The notes beneath the pieces were generated by a model. That model was not told where the DNA came from and did not search any database. It saw nothing but the letters and a program-made list of their open reading frames with translations. From the NCBI GenBank assembly GCA_002794785.1, contig NBBA01000004.1, positions 310,001 to 374,000 of the forward strand: a stretch of DNA of 64,000 bases. The letters are read 5' to 3'. Each line of letters starts with the position of its first letter. The first letter of the stretch is position 1. This DNA comes from Coniferiporia sulphurascens (lineage: Eukaryota > Basidiomycota > Agaricomycetes > Hymenochaetales > Hymenochaetaceae). The translations under genes and the position numbers were made by a program. Positions 1-11,796 of the stretch are shown in pieces.

Positions 1-2780
1 GTCCGATTTGAGTCAACACAACCCTCAGCTCACCGGTTCGTGCCGGAAAGCCTCTTCCGCTCTTCCTGTCAATGTGAGAAATACACTTCTCTATTTGTTA
101 TACACTGCCTTATTCCACATTGAAGGGTACATTGCTTTAGGACGGCATTAACGTCGCTGGAAGGGGAACGAATTAAATGTTTCCCGAAAGCCCGAGCAAC
201 TAGAACGATCAAACAATTGGAACTCGGAGGCACCACACCTTAATCAGGTTCAGTAGCAGCGCAGAACACCCTCTTCGCTTTCGTAGGCCGTGAAATGCAC
301 ACTGGCATGTGTAATAAAGCTCGCAAGCTACCCTTCCTACATGCTGCCAAAGGAAGGGACATTTAGTTGCTCGGGATTGTAGTAATATGTCCTGTCTCAT
401 TGTTCGCGAGCTAAGCAGCCGTAAATCCGCTCTGGGAACTCTACGTTATATCACGATCGGAAAAGGCTTGTATTGAAACCTGTCTTTCAGGGGTACGGAA
501 ACAACTCCCTCCACTCACTTGGTATCATTGAGCTGGGGATTGGGTATCCTACCTTTGTCTTGGCTTCAATTTCAAGCCAATATATTTGATCACAGAAAAC
601 ACACTCACGGAACAGCGCCCCGCAGTCGTTAGCGTTATCTCTATCTCTGTATTTGATTGATAACGCTCATTTAATGTTTCTGAATTTGTACAGGCTTATG
701 GAGCGTTATCAACAGACCGCTAGATATGTGTTATCCATCATAGATTGTGCAGCCGCGTGTCAACTCATAAAGTCTCGCTTCATGAACGGTACGCCCAACC
801 GTCTTCTATAACACTGACTGTCTACTATGCGTCCAACGTGACGGCGCGTATACCGCGGACCCGAGTACCAAACAATACAAGAACGATTTCTAGTCGTTGG
901 AGGCTCAAGGCAGCGGCTGGCTTCGACCGGCCATTCCTTATCTCGGCAGACTGAGCCGGCTGCATTTACGGATGTAAAAGCTACCGCAAAGATAAACCTC
1001 AACCCGTCAGGCCCTCCTAGACGCCGATGTCCCCGTAGACGGGATTGTTTATTGAGGACGCCCTACAGTCGATGCGCTGGAAATATAATCGATGCCGTGT
1101 CGTCCACAATTGTAATCCGGGCGTCGAGGTACGCGTAGTTCTCGACTCTTCTGAGTTCACTAACACCATCCTTATTTAGCTAGACACTCCACAAATATAT
1201 ACGCACTTTATGTTCTCTACAGACCGCTATCACTGAACTGGACGCCCCGCGGCATGACACCTTCGGCTACAGACGCTCTGCAAACAGCTGCTCGCGCAGA
1301 TTATGGCCGCATTATAGTAGTACATGTAATGCCAGGCCGTCAAGCCGTTCCAACTGCATTGGCGCGATTAGGCTACACTGAAAAGAGTCATGAACGGATC
1401 ACCGCCTTCCTGTGTATATTTGCAACGCTTGTAAGTGCCCTCGACTTTTGCCGCCCAAAGCACCGGACGGCGTTACCTGAGAAGGACTAGCGGTATAATT
1501 TATTTACACTTCTACATCTTGCTTATGGTTTAACTCCCTCAGTTCTGCCTGTGAAGGGATAGTCTCCAGATCCGCTCCCTAAAATACTGGTAATTGTTTT
1601 TGCCAGTAGCGATGAACTCCTCTTTACGTATTCAAGTTAATACCCAACGCTGTCACGGTATATTGTCTTGACTCCGCCATTTTTATAGTACTCGTTCAGT
1701 GCAATTGGGAGAGAACTCAACACTCACCAACGGGTTTTACGAGATCATGAAAATATACCATGGGTTGTGTGTAAACGTCATAGTTTACTGTACATACAGT
1801 AAACATCAACTTGAAACTTGAACGACTCGGAAACTTTGAATACAAACAAACACGTCCTCAACAATCCATCACGTGCCACATCGTGTCATTTCCGTGGTTA
1901 GCTGCAGTTCCTCCCCACCACGGTATCGATATTGCCTATTCGCTTCGTGCGAGCTTAACGGCCCCTTCATCGCACCGATACCGTTTCGACCCGCAACCGG
2001 AACAGTTTGGCATACCTGTAGAGTATGCGTCCACCGAGGCGCATTTCGGCCGTACCAGAACCTCATCTAAACACGTACACGCGGGGATGAAAGCTGGTAC
2101 GATTCTATTTTTCGTGCATGTCTTCTTTTCTCGGATCTTTTTGCTTCAGGACCGAGTCTTTAAGTTTCTTCGCGTCTGGCAGAGGTCTCGTCGGCAAGGA
2201 GAACTGAAAAGTCCGCTGGGCGCTGCACACATCATCAGGTTCCTGCCTTGGCGGAAACGCTTATCTCGTCAAGGTCTTAAATTATAAGCTTACAACAACT
2301 GAGGAAAACGGTAGCATTGGTGGAGCTCCTATTGGCCTTTTTTTGCAAATAGTAGGCCTCACGTGCCTTGACAATTTGTCATGCAAAGAGGCGCACACAA
2401 GTTGGCCCGAAGAACCAGCCAGGTGTCGGATGAGCGATTTCAGCTGAACGCGCTGCCGAGGACATCCGTCGGCCCTACGGCGTTGACGGTCGAATTGGAG
2501 GCCTGAGGATCGAAATCGGGTTGATGCAAGGGGATTTCTGCGACCTCGGGAGGCTGAAATGGGCGGAGGCTTCCCAAATGAATTCCGTCTTACCGACAAT
2601 CGAGGGGTTCTAGTGATACCATTTAGTACTACTCCTCGCCTATTCTGGCTACCCCGTTGCTTCGAAAGCTGTGTGCACGTGTCGCTATGATGTCTGGAAA
2701 ACTGACCCGGGGAACATAGGGGATCAAGGAAGGGCCAATCGGGGAGTATGAGATATCGGATTACATGGGAATGCAAGCGC
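1..2780. other. gene-poor leading segment
   Basis: I see no recognisable gene here. The longest open frame, 1811-2287 on the plus strand (158 codons), has no familiar motif, no splice context and no low-complexity bias of real fungal proteins. Base composition is near 47-50 percent GC without the exon-like GC rise seen from 2.9 kb onward. No tRNA-like T-loop or obvious repeat was seen. Confidence 0.5.
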
Positions 2781-2794
2781 TGGTCCTTGAACAG

Positions 2795-2801
2795 TATTTA
2801 A
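2795..2801 (+). promoter_or_regulatory. TATA-like box of the cyanase gene
   Basis: TATTTAA lies about 115 bp upstream of the cyanase ATG. It is followed by a CACCACCA-rich 5' leader typical of basidiomycete genes. This is an inference from position and sequence only. Confidence 0.4.
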
Positions 2802-2909
2802 GGCCGCACCAGCTGCGTTCACCACCACCATCACACCCCGACGAGCTCAACTCCACTATCACCACCACCACCAACTCCGTCCTCACCACCAACTCCTATT
2901 GCTATCATC

Positions 2910-3933
2910 ATGTCTCAGATTGCTGTGAGTAGGCCGTCATAGTTGCCGCTGGTCTTGTCTCACACGTTTGCTTGTGCCCGTAGCAAGTTCCCTCTACAGG
3001 CAACTCGCCTTTTGCCGAACTTCCTCCCATCTGCGCCCAGCTCGCGGAAGCTAAGGCTCGGAAAGGTACCCGTTCTCTCCTTGAGGCATGTGCATCTTCT
3101 GACTCTGTCATAAACAGGTTTGTCTTTCGAGCAGATCGGAAAGTCCCTGGGCAAAGATGAAGTCTGGGTAGCCTCCGCATTTTATGGTCAGGTAAGCATC
3201 GCGTCTCATGATTCCCGTGAATACACACTCATTAGTTTTTGCTTCCATGTGTTCTCACGCCTTTGCATTCTCACGTCCGTGTGTACTTTACTGCAATACA
3301 ACTTGCGCTCAATACACAGGCAAAACTCACAGAAGACCAAATTGAAGCCCTGGCGAGTATTCTCGAAGTCCCAGCAGCGAACCTGCACGCCCAGCTCGGC
3401 GCCCACTGGTGGCCAGAGAGAAGCTTGGGCTCGACTACCCCAACTGATCCCGTTGTATACCGTCTATACGAAGTACGTGAATTTTATATGCAGGCACTTC
3501 ATGAGTGAAGTAAGTCCAGTATTGATTCGCGATGTGCACAGGGTATCAAAGTCTACGGCTACCCCATTAAGGTGAGGACTTCCCGATTTCCGTACCTTAG
3601 TTCTTGCTGACTGAGATTTCTTTGACTAAAAGGCGATCATTCATGAGAAGGTATATTGCTCTTAGTTCTTCGATGAGGCGCTCAGACCGTAGAGCTAATC
3701 TTGTGCTAAGTTCGGCGATGGTATCATGTCAATGATTAACTGCTCGGTGACCGTGGATAAGAAGCCTGACCCTGCCGGCGACCGCGTCGTCCTGACTTTC
3801 GAGTACGTCCATATTCGATTTTCTATAACCCTTCGATTCCTCATGACCCCAAATTCGCGCTTCTTCGGTTCGTCAATACTAATTCGCCTTCCATTTCTGC
3901 AGTGGAAAGTTCCTGCCCTACTCAACGTGGTAA
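2910..3933 (+). CDS. cynS: cyanate hydratase (cyanase)
   Basis: Converts cyanate plus bicarbonate to ammonia and CO2 (via carbamate); the family forms cytosolic homodecamers. The spliced model has eight exons: 2910-2924, 2984-3065, 3118-3191, 3320-3472, 3542-3571, 3633-3650 (an 18-nt microexon), 3711-3802 and 3903-3933. This gives 164 residues, the usual fungal length. The N-terminal helical half carries LSFEQIGKSLG. The C-terminal catalytic half carries TDPVVYRLYE, then IIHEKFGDGIMS, then the end DGKFLPYSTW. By alignment with E. coli CynS (catalytic Arg96, Glu99, Ser122) the active residues are Arg105, Glu108 and Ser131, all present. The start gives MSQIA and a short first exon. The gene looks intact. 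Splice borders are GT-AG throughout. Confidence 0.95.
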
Positions 3934-4665
3934 AGCACGGCGTAGTATTTTGTAAGCATAGGCCAAAGTCAATGTACATACACAGTGCTCCGTTTGTAAG
4001 TTTCTAGTAGTTTAAATGATATCTTCACGTTTCCTGCATGACATAAGTACAGTATGTGTGAATAAAGGTGCCATAGGAGTGCCAGATCGCTTCGTGCTTT
4101 CTTCACAGACTCAGCGTTTTCCGGAATGATACAATGTATGAAGTGAATAGCTTTTCCGCTTTGATTGTGTATGAAAGTAGTCGTCTTTCACATGGTCTAA
4201 TCTAGATCTCAAGCTGATCGTCCACAAAGGACCATTTATGGAATGCAAAATTACGGAATGACTACTTTAAATTATCCCTAAAGTTGCTTTGAATCTCTCA
4301 GCCTCTCAATTTTTATTTGTATTTGTTCCAGCTGATCCAATCTACCCTAATATGCAAACGAGGCTTAACAGCGACCACAGGTCCGACCTGGGCTATGTGG
4401 CTTGTTGGCTTTTGGATTTTCCTGTGCTGGATCATTCTAAGTCGGTCGACCACTATGCCAATTTGTTACATATCCGTTCATGAGTGTGGCTTTTGCACAA
4501 GAGGATTTAGGGCAGTGTCAAAGTCTAAGCCACCTTCATTCTCCACCACTCTTTTTATACTTTTGAACGACACGAATCTCGAGTCAGTATTGCGTTTGCC
4601 TTCAGACACCTTATACACCACTTCATCCCAGCATAGACTTTCAACTGCGCTCAACTACTCACTTC
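3934..4665. other. intergenic spacer
   Basis: Holds the cyanase 3' region and the 5' region of the next ORF, with a TATA-like CTTTTTATAC near 4550 and a CTCAACT-rich leader just before 4666. No other gene is visible. Small open frames here show no family motif. Confidence 0.5.
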
Positions 4666-5274
4666 ATGTACTCCGATTCTCATTCTAGTCCCTCTGCACC
4701 ACTGGCAGGACAGGACTGGATGTCCGACACAGAGCGGATAGAAGATTACGCGGAGTTGCCGCTCGAGCAGCTTCTCGACGACGATTACACGGGGTACCTC
4801 CCGCACGACGGCACCAGGAATGCCTGCATATTCGACCGCTTCCCCGCACTCGCTCCTATACAGAAGCCAGTGCCTGTTGAAGAGACCTCCGGAACGATGT
4901 GTATAAATCCGAGATTACTCCTACCACAGCCCACGCCAATCGATCCGGCCAAACAGTCAAAGGTCGTATCTCGAAAAGCCAACCATATCGAAGCTAGTTG
5001 CCAAGGATCAGTCTATCGAAGACGTAAAGGCGGACACAGCAGTCGTGATACGAGGACAAATACCACTGGCAAGGCCGGTGATCTACAAAAGCGGATGAAA
5101 GCGGTTTCCTCATCCCGGCAGCGGCACAAGGCAGACAAAGCAGCACAGAAAGGCACATATTTCGATCAAGAGGAATTGGTCTTGCGGGAAGGGACGGATG
5201 GAACGGGGCCTCATTCTCGGCCAAAGCGGCCAAAGCGATTCGGAAAGCTTGAGCCAATGCCCGAGTTGCCATAG
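4666..5274 (+). CDS. hypothetical 202-residue protein, single exon
   Basis: I do not recognise this protein. The open frame starts at an ATG preceded by a CT/CA-rich leader and a TATA-like stretch about 110 bp upstream, as in nearby real genes. The N-terminal third is acidic with a short leucine-rich patch (ELPLEQLLDDDYTGY near residues 30-45). The C-terminal half is strongly basic and Ser/Arg/Lys-rich, ending in PKRPKRFGKLEPMPELP, which contains a possible nuclear localisation signal. No zinc finger, membrane segment or signal peptide is visible. It stands just upstream of the zinc-finger genes at 6.1-9.2 kb and runs the same way, but I could not align it convincingly with them. It may be a lineage-specific gene or a chance ORF. 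Confidence 0.45.
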   Translation: MYSDSHSSPSAPLAGQDWMSDTERIEDYAELPLEQLLDDDYTGYLPHDGTRNACIFDRFPALAPIQKPVPVEETSGTMCINPRLLLPQPTPIDPAKQSKVVSRKANHIEASCQGSVYRRRKGGHSSRDTRTNTTGKAGDLQKRMKAVSSSRQRHKADKAAQKGTYFDQEELVLREGTDGTGPHSRPKRPKRFGKLEPMPELP

Positions 5275-6134
5275 AATTCGTTGTATTCACCCATCACATC
5301 GTTCGCATATTCCGAGCAGTACTGTATTCCTTTATTTATCTCTCTGTAATGTTAAAGATATCACCTTTGTATTCTGTAGCAAGGACACTCCAGTATGTTT
5401 CTAAAACAATTCTATCGGATATTGTGGCTGCTTAAGGCAGTTCCATAAGGGGACGACACGAGTGTGGCTCGGCCCGATTAGGTCATACTACCATGTGATC
5501 GCCTAACTCGAAGTTTTGACCGTGGCTTGTTCTTTGTTCTGTACAACTACTTAGCTCCCCAACCTCACCCCGTTTTCTTGGATCTAGATTTTCGTCATCA
5601 AAGCCTCCGTTCCAGCCTCTTACACAGGTATATCTGTGTCAAAGCGTTCACATAGCCCTTTGCCGTCGAGAACACGTGGAGGTGTTTTGTGGCTCTGTGG
5701 CTTCGGGTAATCTGTGGCTCCGCGTAAGTCTCCCTCGGGTTTCAATAACTGGCGTCGTCGGCTAAAATGCAATCTGCCTGCGCGGGCGTGTTTGACGCCT
5801 TTACAGCATCTGCTGCGAATAATCGAGGAGTCGATCTGCAGCAGTTAACCAGTCTCTCGAACCATCGACACGTGTGCGATTGCCGACTAGGGTCTCAAGC
5901 CACAACACGCAATCAGACAATCGTGTCGTCGTTCTGTTCGTGCCTTCCAAAACATTTCGTCACGTCGTGCGGTGTCCTCACATTCTTTGTCCCCTTCTTT
6001 CATCCGCTGCGTTGCATCGCCCTTGTACCGTTGGATTTGCGTGTGCGTTCAACTGTTGTGGCTGGGACGCATTTTGGCGTAGTCATCGACCGATCGTCCA
6101 TCAAACGATCGGCTGCTGCGGCCATTGTTCTGTC
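5275..6134. other. intergenic spacer
   Basis: No gene is supported. The stretch 5680-5735 repeats a TGTGGCT motif several times (TTGTGGCTCTGTGGCTTCGG, then ATCTGTGGCTCCGCG), a short local repeat. The last part is the leader of the next gene. Overlapping open frames at 5767-6317 are explained by that leader and its first exon. Confidence 0.45.
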
Positions 6135-7333
6135 ATGTTCTCTATGCCTCGCTTGCAGCCTGCCGTATTCGCCGAGAGCGATATTTTTGTGGAAGGGTTG
6201 GACAAGGATTACCTCGTGAGTGACACAGCCCGTAGTTACGTGACATATGAACTGATGGCGATGGTCTTTACGCTGTTAAGCGCTTGGAGACTAGACCGGT
6301 GTGGACTCGCTCGCTGAATAGAGAACGAGGAGTTAAATCGTTTGAAGCGCTGGATATTCTTGACCTGAGCTTTCGTGCCAAACCCATTATTGAATCGGAA
6401 TCCCGATGTCCTCTCAGGAAGAACTTGGCTCAGAAAGCTTTCGTTGAAGTCAAGCATGCTGTAGAACCCGTCTCGGAACTAGTAAAAGATATCGTCATGG
6501 ATGATCCTCCTACAACTACTCCGCGCGCTGCTCTTCCTGGCGGGGATGAAGCGGATGGCGAGCCTGAGGTGGAGAAATCGACTGATGCCGATGGCGACGC
6601 GGCATCCGAGGCAGAGCGAAGCCCGTCGGAAGAGCACGCGATGATCGAGGAGTTGAGAGCCGTAGCTTTTACCTTGAAAAACAAGCTTATGGAGCGCTGG
6701 GTTCGTCGCAATCATTCGCCATACTTGATTTCTTACTAAATAATATCTCGCAAATAGGCCAGGAAACTGGCTAAAAATGAAAGTGCGGGTATGAGCAGAG
6801 ATGTGGATTCGGAAGAACGGGCGGAGATTCAGAAAGCAGGGCAAGCGATCAAACCGGACAAGAAGGGTGCGAAGAGGACCACGGACGACCTGCTGCCGAA
6901 AAAAGTTAGTCATCATGCACGCTTCGTTAGAACGCAGTATCCCTGACATTTGTCTATTATGTGTTGAAAACAGGGAAGTGCAAAATGCACGTACGGGAAC
7001 TGTCCATGGTCTTTTTCAACGAGAGCACAGTCATTCAATCGACATGTTCATACTCACTATCCGGAAGCGTACTTTTGCCCCATTTGCAACGAAATCGCAT
7101 GCCGTGATGACTCTCTTGATCGTCATCTCCTTCACAAGGGCAGAGGGCGGTGTGTCAATTCCGACATGGCGAAACGCTTCCGGATATCGCGCGGTGATGA
7201 CGGGAAGATCAAGATGGGATTTGACAGAAAGTTCTTCAATTTTTACTTCTTGGGTGTATTAGAGGAGTACGATATGTCTGAGGAGCACTTCGAGATCATC
7301 GCCCGACGGCGTCGCGGCGCACCTTTGTACTGA
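6135..7333 (+). CDS. double zinc-finger protein, family copy A
   Basis: Member of the repeated family in this window (with 7957, 28948 and 44089). Exons 6135-6215, 6281-6700, 6758-6904 and 6974-7333, all phase 0, give 335 residues. Exon 1 encodes a short acidic start. Exon 2 is a long acidic, Glu/Asp/Ala-rich variable region ending in a leucine-spaced helix before ERW. Exon 3 is basic and Lys-rich. Exon 4 carries the conserved module: finger 1 is CTYGNC with HVHTH (C-x4-C-x13-H-x3-H). Finger 2 is CPIC with HLLH and a later Cys. It is followed by a conserved block, FFNFYFLGVLEEYDMSEEHF, and a basic end. The C2H2-like fingers suggest nucleic-acid or protein binding in the nucleus; this is inference. 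The donor of intron 2 is GTTCGT and of intron 3 GTTAGT. No stop or frameshift interrupts it. Confidence 0.8.
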
Positions 7334-7956
7334 GCATGCATTACTATCCTTACACTGATGATACCCCCAATACTAACGCCCCTACAACGCCTAGTCAGTC
7401 TGTTGTCTAAACTATATTTTTGTATGATGCTATGAATACCTTTGTATTTTTTCTATGTGACCTGCTGTACCCGGCTTAAATGGAACTTAAGGCTGCGACA
7501 TGGTCGGAGGTGTTCGTTGTCATCGACTGCGCTACTTCGGCTATTGGCGTGGAGGCGCGTCGACTTCAGGTTTGTATTTCGGACACCATCATTCACCACT
7601 ACCAGTAGTGCTGCACCGACACGGTGGCACACACAAGCGTGCTGTTTATATCACCGTCTCACGAATAACGGACGGCAAGGAAGAAACCTTCAGCATATAG
7701 ACAACAACTTATTCATCAACGACGAAATTTTGTTATTGACGTCCGTTCGCCAACGGGTCGCCGACGCTGGCGACACTCGGACCTAAGCCCGCCCGTCGCG
7801 TCTCCAAGCCTCGTCTCCGAAGTCAGCTTCTTTCTCTGGCCAGAAATTCTTGAAATCTTAGGGTTCCTTTGGTACTGTGGTTTGTGACTTGGTGCATCGG
7901 CTTGCAGTGGCAGCGTCCTCGTTTCAAAACCCTACGAGCTCTCTCTGTCCTGGGCA
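7334..7956. other. spacer between tandem zinc-finger genes
   Basis: Contains the 3' region of copy A and the 5' leader of copy B. The small open frames at 7442-7786 lack any recognisable motif. Nothing else is visible. Confidence 0.45.
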
Positions 7957-9216
7957 ATGTCTTCAACTCATCTGTATGCCGACTCAGAAGGCTTCATCAC
8001 CAGTGATTTCTTAGGCCTCGTGACAGACTTCTTCGTACGTTTTATTCCCCCAAAAAGGTAGATTCCTTTCGAAGCACGATACATGCTTATTCCATTCTTC
8101 TAACAGGGAGCTCAACAAAACTCGGCATGTCCAGATACTCCTTCTTCAGCTCTTGTACCGCCCGAATACATCAGCCAAGACAATCCTGAAGATATTTTCT
8201 ACTTTCCTTCGTTGAATGAGTCTCTTGAAGTCGACGTTGAATCGGGGTCTTGTGCCAGCCATACCGCACTCAACCAGGATGATTCAGACAGCAATGCGTT
8301 CAATTGTTATTTATCTGCTACGAACAGAACACTTACACCTGGAAGTGAGCTTGTGACCCTGGTATCTCAGACTGGAATCAGAGGTGACGACACTGGACCC
8401 GAAGATTCTGCTGCGGAGTCCCGCTTGCTCCGCTCCAACACCGACGTTCAGGAGGTCCGTTTGTCAGGATCACAAGCTGCAACCTACTCGAAATCTCCGC
8501 CAATTGGGGCAATAACGGCGAGATCACCGAGTGTAGAGGAAGTAAAACCTGATATTAACGATAGCGAAGAATTATGCGCGCCGGGATTTCAAGTTAACTC
8601 CGACTTCTGCAATGATGGGTCAGAAGACCTCAAAATTGATACTGTCCATGTGGGTGCGCCGACTGAAGAGACTGATGAACTGAAGATAAAGGCTATGAGC
8701 CTTAAAGATACTATTCTTGAGAAACTGGTGAAGGTCGTGTCCCTTGATATTTAAATCATTCTCATTGGAATTTTTCTTTAGAAATGGAGAGAAAAGCGGG
8801 CGAATGTATCGCAGGTGAGTGCTACCTTTTTGGCGGGCGGAGTACGTTTCCCATTGACACGCTTCACCTGCGCCGTATAGTCATACAAAGCAGGGCGCTT
8901 CATGTGCTCGTACGAAGACTGCAAGCATCATTCACCAAACCTCACGATCCTAGGACGCCACATCCACACGCATTACCCAGACGCTTACTTCTGCCCGATC
9001 TGCGATACGACGTTCAGTCGCGTTGATGCGTTCGATCGCCACTTTCGGCTGCTGCGGCTCACCGATCTAGACCATGCTGCAGGGTCCCAGAAGTTTGAGG
9101 TGGAGCGTAACAAGGAACGCTTTAACTTCTACTTCATTGGTGCCATGGACGATTATTCTATGCCTGGGGAGCACTTTGAGATAATCGCTGGACGATGCCG
9201 CGGTGAGGAGGTCTGA
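7957..9216 (+). CDS. double zinc-finger protein, family copy B
   Basis: Tandem neighbour and paralog of copy A. The model has exons 7957-8034, 8107-8733, 8782-8814 and 8881-9216, phase 0 throughout, giving 357 residues. Exon 1 is short and acidic (DFLGLVTDFF). Exon 2 is a long acidic Ser/Asp/Glu-rich segment ending in a leucine-spaced helix (LKDTILEKLVK). Exon 3 is an 11-codon basic exon, KWREKRANVSQ, equal in length to exon 3 of copy D. Exon 4 holds finger 1, CSYEDC with HIHTH; finger 2, CPIC with a distal His; then KERFNFYFIGAMDDYSMP and GEHFEIIAGR. The exon 4 acceptor at 8880 keeps phase 0; an alternative CAG a few bases downstream would change the phase. Intact. Function is unknown, and nuclear binding is inferred from the fingers only. 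Confidence 0.8.
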
Positions 9217-11080
9217 TGACTGGGTGTCACGTTTCTTCCTTTTCTTCCTTTCTTCCAAAATATAGGGCCCCAAACCAAAAGTCTTTTATGGTGTCCCTCT
9301 TTGTACCTGGCGCTGTTGTGTGTTTAAAAGTTGTAAATTCCTGTTCTCAATATAAAAACGGAAGACGCCCTTTCCTGCGAGGTTCCATCAATAATGAAGC
9401 ATATTAGGGAAGGCTCCCAGGAGAACAGCCCTACCACCCCGCCTATAAATGAGCAACTTGGTGAGGTATTCGGCGAATGCCCATGAAAAGACGCCTTGTT
9501 CACTTGCGACTAATGTTAAGAGGTCATTCACGTCGTTCTGATAACTCAGGGATAGTAATCTTCGTCTGCATGTCTGCATTACGTACTTTAATCGAAACTC
9601 CGCCTCAGTCGCTTACGTTCAAAGTCGATGAACCATATTTTTCACAGCTTATCGAGAAGACAGAACTAACTTTAGGATCCGTTGCAAGTGGAGAACTCCG
9701 AGTCTTTTCTCGTAGGCTATTAACTGATGCATCATGATCGCAGAGAATCTATCTGTTTTTCAATAAACGTTCATCTCTGCATGAGCTTTATGATGTTCAC
9801 AGAAACGACCATCTGTATGTATATCATGCAGAACTTCTAGCTCCGGATTTCAATTCGCTATCACGCTACTCATAACGCAGGTCTCGTGCCGTTTGTTACG
9901 AGAGCCGAACTGGACTCCCATCGTTTAATGGATGCCGGTTTTCCATTGTTGAAGAGCTTATCCGAGTCGTGAGCAATGATGCCCTAGTACACATCAGTCA
10001 GCTTTACTCGGACGCAACTGCTTATCTGTCTACCTACTGGCTCTCCAGTAAAGCAGGACTTCTGCTCCTATCCTGACAAGTGCGCGCCGCGCGCCGCAAC
10101 TTGCACTAGTATGCTACGATTATCGGTCCAAGTCACCTGGGTTGTCCGGATGCATGGCTATTGTATGTATACCACCCTTATCGACCAACTTTATCCATAT
10201 CCGCGCGCTAGGCTAAAGAACTTTCTGGTGTTTGTCGACGGACTCGGAGAAGTCCGCAGAGTTTGTTTCTCGATAATCGCGTACGCGTGGGATTGGAGAG
10301 TCGCAAAAAAAGCCCCTGTCTTTTTTCGGCCGTGGAAAGCACTCACAGCTTTAATTGCGTAAACCTGGTTACCGCTGGTGCCGGTGGGGAGGATTTGCGT
10401 CAGCCTCGTGGCCCCCGGGCGTCGCAGCCACGGTTTCGACTACCGGGCGCTTTTATTTCGGTTGTGGCTTGGCTTAGCCACAACCACGAACACAGATTTG
10501 TACCGCAGCTTCAGCCATCCAGTTGAAAGCCTCACTGTGGGATGCCTAGAGTCGTCTATGAAACAGTCTACATCTCTTCGTTCGTACGCAATCACTTCAA
10601 CCCGCTTCGTTTGACGGATGTCGCTTATTCGATTAGTTAATTCGTTCTTGACTTTAAAGACAGAAGATCGAGAGGGAAAGTACATACGGAACGTACTTTC
10701 GGAGAAGAGCATTAAAGTGAACTGCGAGGTAGGTTTCGTCGGCTGGCTTGAACTTGAATTGGATAATCTATATGGTTATGAATGCTCCCTTTACAGTATA
10801 AGCAGGTGTATAAGAAGACGGTGCGGCGTTTAGAGCCGTTCCCTTGTGATGCACTTCGTCCAGTAAACGATATCAGCATAAAGGAGCTAGGAAAACACAG
10901 ATTGAATCCTTCGACCTAGACTGAATCGCTCTTACGCAATCCGTTCGAGTCCTATGTGCTCTGCGATTCTCCCTTGAAAATACTGAAGCCTGAGGCTACT
11001 GCCCACCTCTTTAGATCTGTGGATGGGTATGTGTCTTAGATTATTTTCGTTTTCCTCATTACTGATACTTCCGATAGGCG
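9217..11080. other. gene-poor spacer
   Basis: No gene is supported between copy B and the decayed copy near 11.1 kb. Several frames of 60-90 codons exist on both strands but show no motif or splice logic. A perfect 10-bp hairpin sits at 10460-10485 (listed separately). Confidence 0.45.
10460..10485. repeat. perfect short hairpin
   Basis: GGTTGTGGCT, a 6-nt loop, then AGCCACAACC. The arms are exact reverse complements over 10 bp. It lies in a gene-poor stretch with no T-run, so I assign no terminator or RNA function. Confidence 0.6.
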
Positions 11081-11094
11081 TCCGACAGGAAACA

Positions 11095-11335
11095 TTATCA
11101 CCGTCATGTACGCAGTCCGGCCCCACCGGCAAATTTTTATGCACGTACGAGGGCTGTGGGCAGACGACCTTGAATTTCATGCGACTATCTGCATGCACCG
11201 AAGCGACCTTGCGAGGTACGGGAACTTGTCCATGGTCAAATACTTTTGCAACTTTTATTATCTATCTGCGTTGCAAGATTAACCGATGTCCGACGACCAT
11301 TGCCGGAGGCTTGCTGGTCGGCCACAGTCTCGCCG
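11095..11335 (+). pseudogene. decayed zinc-finger family copy C
   Basis: A broken relative of copies A, B, D and E, closest to E. One frame reads PTGKFLCTYEGC from 11120, matching PTGKYGCTFPGC of copy E at the start of finger 1. After a frame change, another reads KYFCNFYYLSALQD near 11240-11280, matching KLCNFYYLGAMNDF. A stop follows, and then PMSDDHCRRLAG, which matches QMPRDHFRMIAG. The second finger and part of the linker are gone. The frameshift, in-frame stop and internal loss show it cannot encode the full module. Upstream exons were not recognisable. The alignment was made by eye. Confidence 0.6.
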
Positions 11336-11796
11336 ATCCGGAATGCTTTCTTGAGCTGCGTGTTGCCCAGCCACGGCGACCCTGCCACAGTAGCTTCTAG
11401 GGCCTCCCGTAAAGTAGCTTCGCTTTGATTAGTGAGAATACGCGTAACTATACGAGAAACTCCACAACTATGAAGCAACACGGCATTTGAGCATTCTTAG
11501 ATTACGAATATAAGATCACTTTCTAGCTGTCTGGCAGAGATAGCCATAAGTAGCGTGCACGGCATTCGCCGCAGTCGCGTTATAGCGCCAGCCATGGTTT
11601 GATTAGTAGTAACGCGCTAGTACCGCTACCGCGAATACGAAAGTCATGAACAGTCAGCCCACATAGATACGCAGCTCCCATCTCTTGTTACTAACACCCA
11701 CTCGCACAGACCTTTTGATTTATATCTCGCTATCCGTCCGGATCGTTTCTTTCTTTCTACTCGGTTTAAATCGTACTCAAGTGGACATTGTCAAGC
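11336..11796. other. intergenic spacer
   Basis: No gene is seen. The last ~60 bases, with TTTCTTTCTTTCTACTCGG, look like the pyrimidine-rich leader of the next gene. Confidence 0.4.

Noticed and set aside
1811..2287. 158-codon open frame on the plus strand
   Set aside because: No motif, leader, intron logic or composition like nearby real genes; overlapping frames on both strands are equally open, so it looks like chance.
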